64,000 bases of DNA from Osedax fenrisi (taxonomy: Eukaryota; Annelida; Polychaeta; Sabellida; Siboglinidae): contig CAXHSG010000214.1 in NCBI GenBank assembly GCA_964019155.1, positions 248,001 to 312,000 of the forward strand, in the 5' to 3' direction. Of the stretch, positions 50,948-62,441 are shown in pieces (the stretch's first letter is position 1; each line of letters starts with the position of its first letter). Both the position numbers and the translations under genes were made by a program. The notes beneath the pieces are model-generated. The model was not told where the DNA came from, ran no database searches, and saw only the letters and a list, made by a program, of their open reading frames with translations.

Positions 50948-53900
50948 ATGGGTGTTAATGATAGCATTAGTTTCAAGTATAGCATGGGTGCAATGATAGC
51001 ATTAGTTTTAAGTATAGCATGGGTGTTAATGATAGCATTAGTTTTAAGTATATCATGGGTATTAATTATATCAATAGTTTTAAGTATAGCATGGATGTTA
51101 ATGATAGCATTAGTTATAAGTATATCATGGTTATTAATTATATCAATAGTTTTAAGTATAGCATGGATGTTAATGATAGCATTAGTTATAAGTATAGCAT
51201 GGGTGTAATGATAGCATTAGTTTTAAGTATAGAATGGGTGTTAATGATAGAATTAGTTTTAGGTATAGCATCAATTTAATGTTAGCATTAGTTTTAAATA
51301 TAGCATGGGTGTTAATGATAGCATTAGTTTTAGGTATAGCATCAATTTAATGTTAGCATTAGTTTTAAGTATAACATGGGTGTTAATGATAGCATTAGTT
51401 TTAAGTATAGCATGGGTATTAATGATAGCATTATTTTAAGTATAGCATGGGTGTTAATTATATCATTAGTTTTAAGTATAGCATGGATGTTAATGATAGC
51501 ATTAGTTTTAAGTATAGCATGGGTGTAATGATAGCATTAGTTTTAAGTATAGCATGGATGTCAATAATAGCATTAGTTTTAAGTATAGCATGGGGGTTAA
51601 TGATATCATTAGTTTTAAGTATAGCATGGATGACAATGATAGCATTAGTTTTAAGTATAGAATGGGTTTTAATGATAGCATTAATTTTAAGTATAGCATG
51701 GATATTAATGATAGCATTAGTTTTAACTATATCATGGGTGTTAATGATAGCATTAGTTTTAAGTATAGCATGGGTGTTAATGATAGCATTAGTTTTAGTT
51801 ATAGCATCAATTTAATGTTAACATTAGTTTTAAGTATAACATGGGTGTTAAGTATAGCATGGGTGTAATGATATTATTAGTTTTAAGTATAGCATGGGTG
51901 TTAATGATAGCATTAGTTTTAGTTATAGCATCAATTTAATGTTAGCATTAGTTTTAAGTATAGCATGGGTGTTAATGATAACATTAGTTTTAGGTATAGC
52001 ATCAATTTAATGTTAGCATTAGTTTTAAATATAGCATGGGTGTTAATGATAGCATTAGTTTTAGGTATAGCATCAATTTAATGTTAGCATTAGTTTTAAG
52101 TATAGCATGGATGTTAATGATAGCATTAGTTTTAAGTAGTGCATGGATGTTAATGATAGCATTATTTTAAGTATAGCATGGGTGTAATGATAGCATTAGT
52201 TTTAAGTATAGCATGGGTGTCAATAATAGCATTAGTTTTAAGTATAGCATGGGGGTTAATGATATCATTAGTTTTAAGTATAGCATGGATGCTAATTATA
52301 GCATTAGTTTTAAGTATAGAATGGATTTTAATGATAGCATTAATTTTAATTATAGCATGGATACTAATGATAGCATTAGTTTTAAGTATATCATGGGTGT
52401 TAATGATAGCATTAGTTTTAAGTATAACATGGGTGTTAATGATAGCATTAGTTTTAAGTATAACATGGGTGTAATGATAGCATTAGTTTTAAGTATAGCA
52501 TGGGTATTAATGATAGCATTAGTTTTAAGTATAGCATGGGTGTTAATTATATCATTAGTTTTAAGTATAGCATGGATGTTAATGATAGCATTAGTTTTAA
52601 GTATAGCATGGGTGTAATGATAGCATTAGTTTTAAGTATAGCATGGGGGTCAATAATAGAATTAGTTTTAAGTATAGCATGGGTGTTAATGATATCATTA
52701 GTTTTAAGTATAGCATGGATGATAATGATAGCATTAATTTTAAGTATAGCATGGATATTAATGATAGCATTAGTTTTAACTATATCATGGGTGTTAATGA
52801 TAGCATTAGTTTTAAGTATAGCATGGGTGTTAATGATAGCATTAGTTTTAAGTATAGCATGGGTGTTAATGATAGCATGGGTGATAAGTATATCATGGGT
52901 GTTTATGATAACATTAGTTATAAGTATAGCATGGGTGTTAATGATAGCATTAGTTTTAAGTATAGCATGGGTGTAATGATATTATTAGTTTTAAGTATAG
53001 CATGGTGTTAATGATAGCATTAGTTTTAGTTATAGCATCAATTTAATGTTAGCATTAGTTTTAAGTATAGCATGGATGTTAATGATAGCATTAGTTTTAA
53101 GTATAGCATGGGGGTTAAAGATATCATTAGTTTTAAGTATAGCATGGATGCTAATGATAGCATTAGTTTTAAGTATAGAATGGATTTTAATGATAGCATT
53201 AATTTTAAGTATAGCATGGATACTAATGATAGCATTTGTTTTAAGTATATCATGGGTGTTAATGATAGCATTAGTTTTAAGTATAGCATGTGTGTTAATT
53301 ATATCATTAGTTTTAAGTATAGCATGGATGTTAATGATAGCATTAGTTTTAAATATAGCATGGGTGTTAAGTATAGCATTAGTTTTAAGTATAGCATGGA
53401 TGCTAATGATAGCATTAGTTTTAAGTATAGCATGGGGGTTAATGATAGCATTAGTTTTAAGTATAGCATGGGTGTTAATGATAGCATTAGTTTTAAGTAT
53501 AGCATGGGGGTTAATGATAGCATTAGTTTTAAGTATAGCATGGGTGTAATGATAGCATTAGTTTTAAGTATAGCATGGGTGTTAATTATATCATTAGTTT
53601 TAAGTATAGCATGGATGTTAATGATAGCATTAGTTTTAAGTATAGCATGGGTGTTAATGATAGCATTAGTTTTAGTTATAGCATCAAATTAATGTTAACA
53701 TTAGTTTTAAGTATAACATGGGTGTTAAGTATAGCATGGGTGTAATGATATTATTAATTTTAAGTATAGCATGGGTGTTAATGATAGCATTAGTTTTAGT
53801 TATAGCATCAATTTAATGTTAGCATTAGTTTTAAGTATAACATGGGTGTTAATGATAGCATTAGTTTCAAGTATAGCATGGGTGCAATGATAGCATTAGT

Positions 53901-55285
53901 TTTAAGTATAGCATGGGTGTTAATGATAGCATTAGTTTTAAGTATATCATGGGTATTAATTATATCAATAGTTTTAAGTATAGCATGGATGTTAATGATA
54001 GCATTAGTTATAAGTATATCATGGTTATTAATTATATCAATAGTTTTAAGTATAGCATGGATGTTAATGATAGCATTAGTTATAAGTATAGCATGGGTGT
54101 AATGATAGCATTAGTTTTAAGTATAGAATGGGTGTTAATGATAGCATTAGTTTTAGGTATAGCATCAATTTAATGTTAGCATTAGTTTTAAATATAGCAT
54201 GGGTGTAATGATAGCATTAGTTTTAAGTATAGCATGGGTGTCAATAATAGCATTAGTTTTAAGTATAGCATGGGGGTTAATGATATCATTAGTTTTAAGT
54301 ATAGCATGGATGCTAATTATAGCATTAGTTTTAAGTATAGAATGGATTTTAATGATAGCATTAATTTTAAGTATAGCATGGATACTAATGATAGCATTAG
54401 TTTTAAGTATATCATGGGTGTTAATGATAGCATTAGTTTTAAGTATAACATGGGTGTTAATGATAGCATTAGTTTTAAGTATAACATGGGTGTAATGATA
54501 GCATTAGTTTTAAGTATAGCATGGGTATTAATGATAGCATTAGTTTTAAGTATAGCATGGGTGTTAATTATATCATTAGTTTTAAGTATAGCATGGATGT
54601 TAATGATAGCATTAGTTTTAAGTATAGCATGGGTGTAATGATAGCATTAGTTTTAAGTATAGCATGGATGTCAATAATAGCATTAGTTTTAAGTATAGCA
54701 TGGGGGTTAATGATATCATTAGTTTTAAGTATAGCATGGATGACAATGATAGCATTAGTTTTAAGTATAGAATGGGTTTTAATGATAGCATTAATTTTAA
54801 GTATAGCATGGATATTAATGATAGCATTAGTTTTAACTATATCATGGGTGTTAATGATAGCATTAGTTTTAAGTATAGCATGGGTGTTAATGATAGCATT
54901 AGTTTTAGTTATAGCATCAATTTAATGTTAACATTAGTTTTAAGTATAATATGGGTGTTAAGTATAGCATGGGTGTAATGATATTATTAGTTTTAAGTAT
55001 AGCATGGGTGTTAATGATAGCATTAGTTTTAGTTATAGCATCAATTTAATGTTAGCATTAGTTTTAAGTATAGCATGGGTGTCAATGATAACATTAGTTT
55101 TAGGTATAGCATCAATTTAATGTTAGCATTAGTTTTAAATATAGCATGGGTGTTAATGATAGCATTAGTTTTAGGTATAGCATCAATTTAATGTTAGCAT
55201 TAGTTTTAAGTATAGCATGGATGTTAATGATAGCATTAGTTTTAAGTAGTGCATGGATGTTAATGATAGCATTATTTTAAGTATA
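50948..55285 (+). repeat. 4.2-kb block, copy 2
   Basis: This is the second copy of the series at 46.43 kb. The TTTCAAG / GTGCAATG series occurs at 50,948 and 53,842. One additional 35-bp unit at about 53,544 moves the offset from 4,161 to 4,196. Private changes include GCATGGTGTTAATG at 53,001, TTATTAATTTTAAG at about 53,751 and GTGTCAATGATAACATTAG at 55,080. The stretch after 54,200 re-uses the 50.1-kb and 51.5-kb series. Confidence 0.8.
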
Positions 55286-56775
55286 GCATGGGGGTTAATG
55301 ATATCATTAGTTTTAAGTATAGCATGGATGCTAATTATAGCATTAGTTTTAAGTATAGAATGGATTTTAATGATAGCATTAATTTTAATTATAGCATGGA
55401 TACTAATGATAGCATTAGTTTTAAGTATATCATGGGTGTTAATGATAGCATTAGTTTTAAGTATAACATGGGTGTTAATGATAGCATTAGTTTTAAGTAT
55501 AACATGGGTGTAATGATAGCATTAGTTTTAAGTATAGCATGGGTATTAATGATAGCATTAGTTTTAAGTATAGCATGGGTGTTAATTATATCATTAGTTT
55601 TAAGTATAGCATGGATGTTAATGATAGCATTAGTTTTAAGTATAGCATGGGTGTAATGATAGCATTAGTTTTAAGTATAGCATGGGGGTCAATAATATAA
55701 TTAGTTTTAAGTATAGCATGGGTGTTAATGATATCATTAGTTTTAAGTATAGCATGGATGATAATGATAGCATTAATTTTAAGTATAGCATGGATATTAA
55801 TGATAGCATTAGTTTTAACTATATCATGGGTGTTAATGATAGCATTAGTTTTAAGTATAGCATGGGTGTTAATGATAGCATTAGTTTTAAGTATAGCATG
55901 GGTGTTAATGATAGCATGGGTGATAAGTATATCATGGGTGTTAATGATAACATTAGTTATAAGTATAGCATGGGTGTTAATGATAGCATTAGTTTTAAGT
56001 ATAGCATGGGTGTTAATGATAGCATGGGTGATAAGTATATCATGGGTGTTAATGATAGCATTAGTTTTAAGTATAGCATGGGTGTCAATAATAGCATTAG
56101 TTTTAAGTATAGCATGGGGGTTAATGATATCATTAGTTTTAAGTATAGCATGGATGCTAATTATAGCATTAGTTTTAAGTATAGAATGGATTTTAATGAT
56201 AGCATTAATTTTAATTATAGCATGGATACTAATGATAGCATTAGTTTTAAGTATATCATGGGTGTTAATGATAGCATTAGTTTTAAGTATAAAATGGGTG
56301 TTAATGATAGCATTAGTTTTAAGTATAACATGGGTGTAATGATAGCATTAGTTTTAAGTATAGCATGGGTATTAATGATAGCATTAGTTTTAAGTATAGC
56401 ATGGGTGTTAATTATATCATTAGTTTTAAGTATAGCATGGATGTTAATGATAGCATTAGTTTTAAGTATAGCATGGGTGTAATGATAGCATTAGTTTTAA
56501 GTATAGCATGGGGGTCAATAATAGAATTAGTTTTAAGTATAGCATGGGTGTTAATGATATCATTAGTTTTAAGTATAGCATGGATGATAATGATAGCATT
56601 AATTTTAAGTATAGCATGGATATTAATGATAGCATTAGTTTTAACTATATCATGGGTGTTAATGATAGCATTAGTTTTAAGTATAGCATGGGTGTTAATG
56701 ATAGCATTAGTTTTAAGTATAGCATGGGTGTTAATGATAGCATGGGTGATAAGTATATCATGGGTGTTAATGATA
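55286..56775 (+). repeat. 826-bp tandem pair
   Basis: The series beginning with GCATGGGGGTTAATGATATC at 55,286 recurs at 56,112. The length is two bases less than 23 full 36-bp units. Both copies contain TTTTAATTATAGC and ATGCTAATTATAGC variants and the GGGGGTCAATAATA unit (55,684 and 56,510). The second copy stops matching near 56,775. The longest open + frame in the window (about 266 codons, 55,682-56,482) is here only because few phase-shifting units occur. Confidence 0.82.
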
Positions 56776-56809
56776 GCATTAGTTTTAAGTATAGCATGTG
56801 TGTTAATTA

Positions 56810-59800
56810 TATCATTAGTTTTAAGTATAGCATGGATGTTAATGATAGCATTAGTTTTAAGTATAGCATGGGTGTTAAGTATAGCATTAGTTTTAAGTAT
56901 AGCATGGGGGTTAATGATAACATTAGTTATATGTATAGCATGGGTGTTAATGATATCATTAGTTTTAAGTATAGCATGGGTGTAATGATATTATTAGTTT
57001 TAAGTATAGCATGGGTATTAATGATAGCATTAGTTTTAACTATATCATGGGTGTTAATGATAGCATTAGTTTTAAGTATAGCATGGGTGTAATGATAGCA
57101 TTAGTTTTAAGTATAGCATGGGTGTTAATTATATCATTAGTTTTAAGTATAGCATGGATGTTAATGATAGCATTAGTTTTAAGTATAGCATGGGTGTTAA
57201 TGATAGCATGGGTGATAAGTATATCATGGGTGTTAATGATAACATTAGTTATAAGTATAGCATGGGTGTTAATGATAGCATTAGTTTTAAGTATAGCATG
57301 GGTGTAATGATATTATTAGTTTTAAGTATAGCATGGGTGTTAATGATAGCATTAGTTTTAGTTATAGCATCAATTTAATGTTAGCATTAGTTTTAAGTAT
57401 AGCATGGATGTTAATGATAGCATTAGTTTTAAGTAGTGCATGGATGTTAATGATAGCATTATTTTAAGTATAGCATGGGTGTAATGATAGCATTAGTTTT
57501 AAGTATAGCATGGGTGTCAATAATAGCATTAGTTTTAAGTATAGCATGGGGGTTAATGATATCATTAGTTTTAAGTATAGCATGGATGCTAATGATAGCA
57601 TTAGTTTTAAGTATAGAATGGATTTTAATGATAGCATTAATTTTAAGTATAGCATGGATACTAATGATAGCATTTGTTTTAAGTATATCATGGGTGTTAA
57701 TGATAGCATTAGTTTTAAGTATAGCATGTGTGTTAATTATATCATTAGTTTTAAGTATAGCATGGATGTTAATGATAGCATTAGTTTTAAGTATAGCATG
57801 GGTGTTAAGTATAGCATTAGTTTTAAGTATAGCATGGGGGTTAATGATATCATTAGTTTTAAGTATAGCATGGGTGTTAATTATATCATTAGTTTTAAGT
57901 ATAGCATGGATGTTAATGATACATTAGTTTTAAGTATAGCATGGGTGTTAATGATAGCATGGGTGATAAGTATAGCATGGGTGTTAATGATAACATTAGT
58001 TATATGTATAGCATGGGTGTTAATGATATCATTAGTTTTAAGTATAGCATGGGTGTAATTATATTATTAGTTTTAAGTATAGCATGGATATTAATGATAG
58101 CATTAGTTTTAACTATATCATGGGTGTTAATGATAGCATTAGTTTTAATTATAGCATGGGTGTAATGATAGAATTAGTTTTAAGTATAGCATGGGTGTTA
58201 ATTATATCATTAGTTTTAAGTATAGCATGGATGTTAATGATAGCATTAGTTTTAAGTATAGCATGGGTGTTAATGATAGCATGGGTGATAAGTATAGCAT
58301 GGGTGTTAATGATAACATTAGTTATAAGTATAGCATGGGTGTTAATGATAGCATTAGTTTTAAGTATAGCATGGATGATAATGATAGCATTAGTTTTAAG
58401 TATAGAATGGGTTTTAATGATAGCATTAATTTTAAGTATAGCATGGATATTAATGATAGCATTAGTTTTAACTATATCATGGGTGTAATGATAGCATTAG
58501 TTTTAAGTATAGCATGGGTGTTAATTATATCATTAGTTTTAAGTATAGCATGGATGTTAATGATAGCATTAGTTTTAAGTATAGCATGGGTGTTAAGTAT
58601 AGCATTAGTTTTAAGTATAGCATGGGGGTTAATGATAACATTAGTTATATGTATAGCATGGGTGTTAATGATATCATTAGTTTTAAGTATAGCATGGGTG
58701 TAATGATATTATTAGTTTTAAGTATAGCATGGGTATTAATGATAGCATTAGTTTTAACTATATCATGGGTGTTAATGATAGCATTAGTTTTAAGTATAGC
58801 ATGGGTGTAATGATAGCATTAGTTTTAAGTATAGCATGGGTGTTAATTATATCATTAGTTTTAAGTATAGCATGGATGTTAATGATAGCATTAGTTTTAA
58901 GTATAGCATGGGTGTTAATGATAGCATGGGTGATAAGTATATCATGGGTGTTAATGATAACATTAGTTATAAGTATAGCATGGGTGTTAATGATAGCATT
59001 AGTTTTAAGTATAGCATGGGTGTAATGATATTATTAGTTTTAAGTATAGCATGGGTGTTAATGATAGCATTAGTTTTAGTTATAGCATCAATTTAATGTT
59101 AGCATTAGTTTTAAGTATAGCATGGATGTTAATGATAGCATTAGTTTTAAGTAGTGCATGGATGTTAATGATAGCATTATTTTAAGTATAGCATGGGTGT
59201 AATGATAGCATTAGTTTTAAGTATAGCATGGGTGTCAATAATAGCATTAGTTTTAAGTATAGCATGGGGGTTAATGATATCATTAGTTTTAAGTATAGCA
59301 TGGATGCTAATGATAGCATTAGTTTTAAGTATAGAATGGATTTTAATGATAGCATTAATTTTAAGTATAGCATGGATACTAATGATAGCATTTGTTTTAA
59401 GTATATCATGGGTGTTAATGATAGCATTAGTTTTAAGTATAGCATGTGTGTTAATTATATCATTAGTTTTAAGTATAGCATGGATGTTAATGATAGCATT
59501 AGTTTTAAGTATAGCATGGGTGTTAAGTATAGCATTAGTTTTAAGTATAGCATGGGGGTTAATGATATCATTAGTTTTAAGTATAGCATGGGTGTTAATT
59601 ATATCATTAGTTTTAAGTATAGCATGGATGTTAATGATACATTAGTTTTAAGTATAGCATGGGTGTTAATGATAGCATGGGTGATAAGTATAGCATGGGT
59701 GTTAATGATAACATTAGTTATATGTATAGCATGGGTGTTAATGATATCATTAGTTTTAAGTATAGCATGGGTGTAATTATATTATTAGTTTTAAGTATAG

Positions 59801-60308
59801 CATGGATATTAATGATAGCATTAGTTTTAACTATATCATGGGTGTTAATGATAGCATTAGTTTTAAGTATAGCATGGGTGTAATGATAGAATTAGTTTTA
59901 AGTATAGCATGGGTGTTAATTATATCATTAGTTTTAAGTATAGCATGGATGTTAATGATAGCATTAGTTTTAAGTATAGCATGGGTGTTAATGATAGCAT
60001 GGGTGATAAGTATAGCATGGGTGTTAATGATAACATTAGTTATAAGTATAGCATGGGTGTTAATGATAGCATTAGTTTTAAGTATAGCATGGATGATAAT
60101 GATAGCATTAGTTTTAAGTATAGAATGGGTTTTAATGATAGCATTAATTTTAAGTATAGCATGGATATTAATGATAGCATTAGTTTTAACTATATCATGG
60201 GTGTAATGATAGCATTAGTTTTAAGTATAGCATGGGTGTTAATTATATCATTAGTTTTAAGTATAGCATGGATGTTAATGATAGCATTAGTTTTAAGTAT
60301 AGCATGGG
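56810..60308 (+). repeat. 1,718-bp tandem pair
   Basis: Markers at 57,011, 57,118, 57,475, 57,510, 57,941, 58,084 and 58,191 recur exactly 1,718 bp later at 58,729, 58,836, 59,193, 59,228, 59,659, 59,802 and 59,909. Shared rare features include the shortened AATGATACATTAG unit (57,918 and 59,636, two bases missing) and TTATATGTATAGC. The first copy begins near 56,810 and the second near 58,528. A TTTTAATTATAGC at 58,144, replaced by TTTTAAGTATAGC at 59,862, is one of very few differences. Confidence 0.87.
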
Positions 60309-60527
60309 TGTTAATGATAGCATGGGTGATAAGTATAGCATGGGTGTTAATGATAACATTAGTTATAAGTATAGCATGGGTGTTAATGATAGCATTAGTT
60401 TTAAGTATAGCATGGATGATAATGATAGCATTAGTTTTAAGTATAGAATGGGTTTTAATGATAGCATTAATTTTAAGTATAGCATGGATATTAATGGTAG
60501 CATTAGTTTTAACTATATCATGGGTGT
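59882..60527 (+). repeat. 323-bp tandem pair (nine units each)
   Basis: Two adjacent copies of a nine-unit series (323 bp, that is, eight 36-bp lengths plus one 35-bp length) lie at 59,882-60,204 and 60,205-60,527. Each includes the two 18-bp half-units, an AACATTAGTTATAAG unit and a TTTTAACTATATC unit. One change, AATGGTAGC at about 60,495, separates them by eye. This is the shortest multi-unit tandem pair I found and probably one of the youngest. Confidence 0.87.
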
Positions 60528-61053
60528 AATGATAGCATTAGTTTTAAGTATAGCATGGGTGTTAATTATATCATTAGTTTTAAGTATAGCATGGATGCTA
60601 ATGATAGCATTAGTTTTAAGTATAGAATGGATTTTAATGATATCATTAATTTTAAGTATAGCATGGATACTAATGATAGCATTAGTTTTAAGTATATCAT
60701 GGGTGTTAATGATAGCATTAGTTTTAAGTATAGCATGTGTGTTAATTATATCATTAGTTTTAAGTATAGCATGGATGTTAATGATAGCATTAGTTTTAAG
60801 TATAGCATGGGTGTTAAGTATTGCATTAGTTTTAAGTATAGCATGGGGGTTAATGATATCATTAGTTTTAAGTATAGCATGGGTGTTAATTATATCATTA
60901 GTTTTAAGTATAGCATGGATGTTAATGATACATTAGTTTTAAGTATAGCATGGGTGTTAATGATAGCATGGGTGATAAGTATAGAATGGGTGTTAATGAT
61001 AACATTAGTTATATGTATAGCATGGGTGTTAATGATATCATTAGTTTTAAGTA
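60528..61053 (+). repeat. Last 36-bp units before the 10-bp satellite
   Basis: About 15 units re-use the 57.5-58.0 kb series, including the shortened AATGATACATTAG unit (60,927), the half-unit pair (about 60,955-60,990) and TTATATGTATAGC. Small private changes are present (AATGATATCATTAATTTTAAG at 60,637, AAGTATTGCATTAG at 60,816 and AGTATAGAATGGG at 60,980). The monomers do not decay gradually towards the edge. The last one is cut at unit position 26. Confidence 0.85.
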
Positions 61054-61071
61054 ACTCTAGGTAAGTCTAGC
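61028..61071. other. Junction between the 36-bp and 10-bp satellites
   Basis: The last 36-bp unit starts at 61,028 and matches its family through unit position 26 (GTA at 61,051-61,053). The next bases are already in the 10-bp phase: GTAACTCTAG at 61,051-61,060, then GTAAGTCTAG and CTAACTCTAG. GTA is shared by both satellites, so the join carries 3 bp of microhomology. There is no filler, target-site duplication or transposon end. The second decamer has an unusual G at position 5, which makes it closer than its neighbours to TAAGTATAGC of the 36-bp unit. The simplest reading is a microhomology-mediated or replication-slippage join. An assembly mis-join cannot be excluded from one sequence. 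Confidence 0.9.
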
Positions 61072-62240
61072 TAACTCTAGCTAACTCTAGCTAACTCTAG
61101 CTAATTCTAGCTAACTCTAGGTAACTCTAGCTAACTCTAGCTAACTCTAGGAAACTCTAGGTAACTCTAGCTAACTCTAGCTAACTCTAGGTAACTTTAG
61201 CTAACTCTAGGTAACTTTAGGTAACTCTAGCTAACTCTAGCTAACTCTAGGTAACTCTAGCTAACTCTAGCTAACTCTAGCTAACTCTAGCTAACTCTAG
61301 CTAACTCTAGCTAACTCTAGCTAACTCTAGCTAACTCTAGGTAATTCTAGCTAACTTTAGCTAACTCTAGGTAACTCTAGGTAACTCTAGCTAACTCTAG
61401 CTAACTCTAGGTAACTTTAGTTAACTCTAGCTAACTCTAGGTAACTCTAGCTAACTCTAGCTAACTCTAGGTAACTTTAGCTAACTCTAGCTAACTCTAG
61501 CTAACTCTAGGTAACTCTAGCTAACTCTAGGTAACTCTAGATAACTCTAGCTAACTCTAGCTAACTCTAGCTAACTCTAGCTAACTCTAGCTAACTCTAG
61601 CTAACTCTAGCTAACTCTAGGTAACTCTAGGTAACTCTAGGTCACTCTAGCTAACTCTAGCTAACTCTAGGTAACTCTAGCTAACTCTAGCTAACTCTAG
61701 GTAACTTTAGCTAACTCTAGCTAACTCTAGCTAACTCTAGGTAACTCTAGCTAACTCTATGTAACTCTAGCTAACTATAGCTAACTCTAGGTAACTTTAG
61801 CTAACTCTAGCTAACTCTAGGTAACTCTAGCTAACTCTAGCTAACTCTATGTAACTCTAGCTAACTCTAGGTAATTCTAGGTAACTTTAGCTAACTCTAG
61901 CTAACTCTAGCTAAATCTAGCTAACTCTAGCTAACTCTAGGTAACTTTAGCTAACTCTAGCTAACTCTAGGTAATTCTAGCTAACTTTAGCTAACTCTAG
62001 CTAACTCTAACTAACTCTAGCTAACTATAGGTAACTTTAGCTAACTCTAGCTAACTCTAGGTAACTCTAGGTAATTCTAGCTAACTTTAGCTAACTCTAG
62101 CTAACTCTAGATAACTTTAGCTAACTCTAGCTAACTCTAGGTAACTCTAGGTAATTCTAGCTAACTTTAGCTAACTCTAGGTAACTCTAGCTAACTCTAG
62201 GTAACTTTAGCTAACTCTAGCTAACTCTAGCTAACTTTAG

Positions 62241-62249
62241 CAACTCTAG
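62241..62249 (+). repeat. 9-bp slipped unit in the 10-bp array (first)
   Basis: CAACTCTAG lacks the T of CTAACTCTAG. It follows CTAACTTTAG and is followed by two GTAACTCTAG units and a CTAATTCTAG unit. The same context returns at 63,640, 1,399 bp later. Confidence 0.93.
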
Positions 62250-62341
62250 GTAACTCTAGGTAACTCTAGCTAATTCTAGCTAACTCTAGATAACTTTAGC
62301 TAATTTTAGCTAACTCTAGGTAACTCTAGCTAACTCTAGCT

Positions 62342-62441
62342 AACTCTAGGTAACTTTAGCTAACTCTAGCTAACTCTAGGTAACTTTAGCTAACTCTAGC
62401 TAACTCTAGGTAACTTTAGCTAACTCTAGCTAACTCTAGGT
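62342..62441 (+). repeat. 30-bp trimer of 10-bp units
   Basis: Decamers here alternate as GTAACTTTAG, CTAACTCTAG, CTAACTCTAG and repeat in that order, which makes a 30-bp higher-order period. The same trimer recurs around 63,331-63,380, 63,741-63,810 and 63,921-64,000, and more loosely elsewhere with GTAACTCTAG as the first member. Confidence 0.85.

Larger units (their letters stand above)
1..61053 (+). repeat. 36-bp satellite (minisatellite) array, about 1,700 units
   Basis: Every stretch of this interval reads as head-to-tail copies of one 36-bp unit in a single orientation. The unit runs from GTTAATGATAGC to AGTATAGCATGGGT; clean copies lie at 3,865-3,900 and 3,901-3,936. Consensus composition is 14 T, 11 A, 9 G and 2 C, so it is AT-rich and strongly G-over-C on this strand. 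Most units differ from the consensus by zero to three bases, and the same variants recur in the same order, which marks higher-order repeats. Length variants of 35, 34 and 18 bp change the phase. No spacer, transposon, low-copy DNA or gene interrupts the array. Tandem arrays of this length and uniformity are known from eukaryotic heterochromatin. A centromeric, pericentromeric or subtelomeric role is inference; the sequence does not decide between them. I do not recognise the family by name. Confidence 0.98.

Noticed and set aside
55682..56482. Open frame of about 266 codons as a repeat protein gene
   Set aside because: It consists only of 12-residue satellite periods, has no unique start or end, sits in an array where four frames are stop-free by default, and exists because few phase-shifting units occur here.
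1..61053. CRISPR array, because 36 bp is a typical CRISPR repeat length
   Set aside because: Repeats abut each other with no spacers, units vary internally, the array is about 1,700 units long, and there is no cas gene or leader.
1..61053. CENP-B box or known alpha-satellite-like family
   Set aside because: No CENP-B-box-like CG-containing motif exists in the unit, CpG is almost absent, and the monomer is 36 bp, not about 171 bp.
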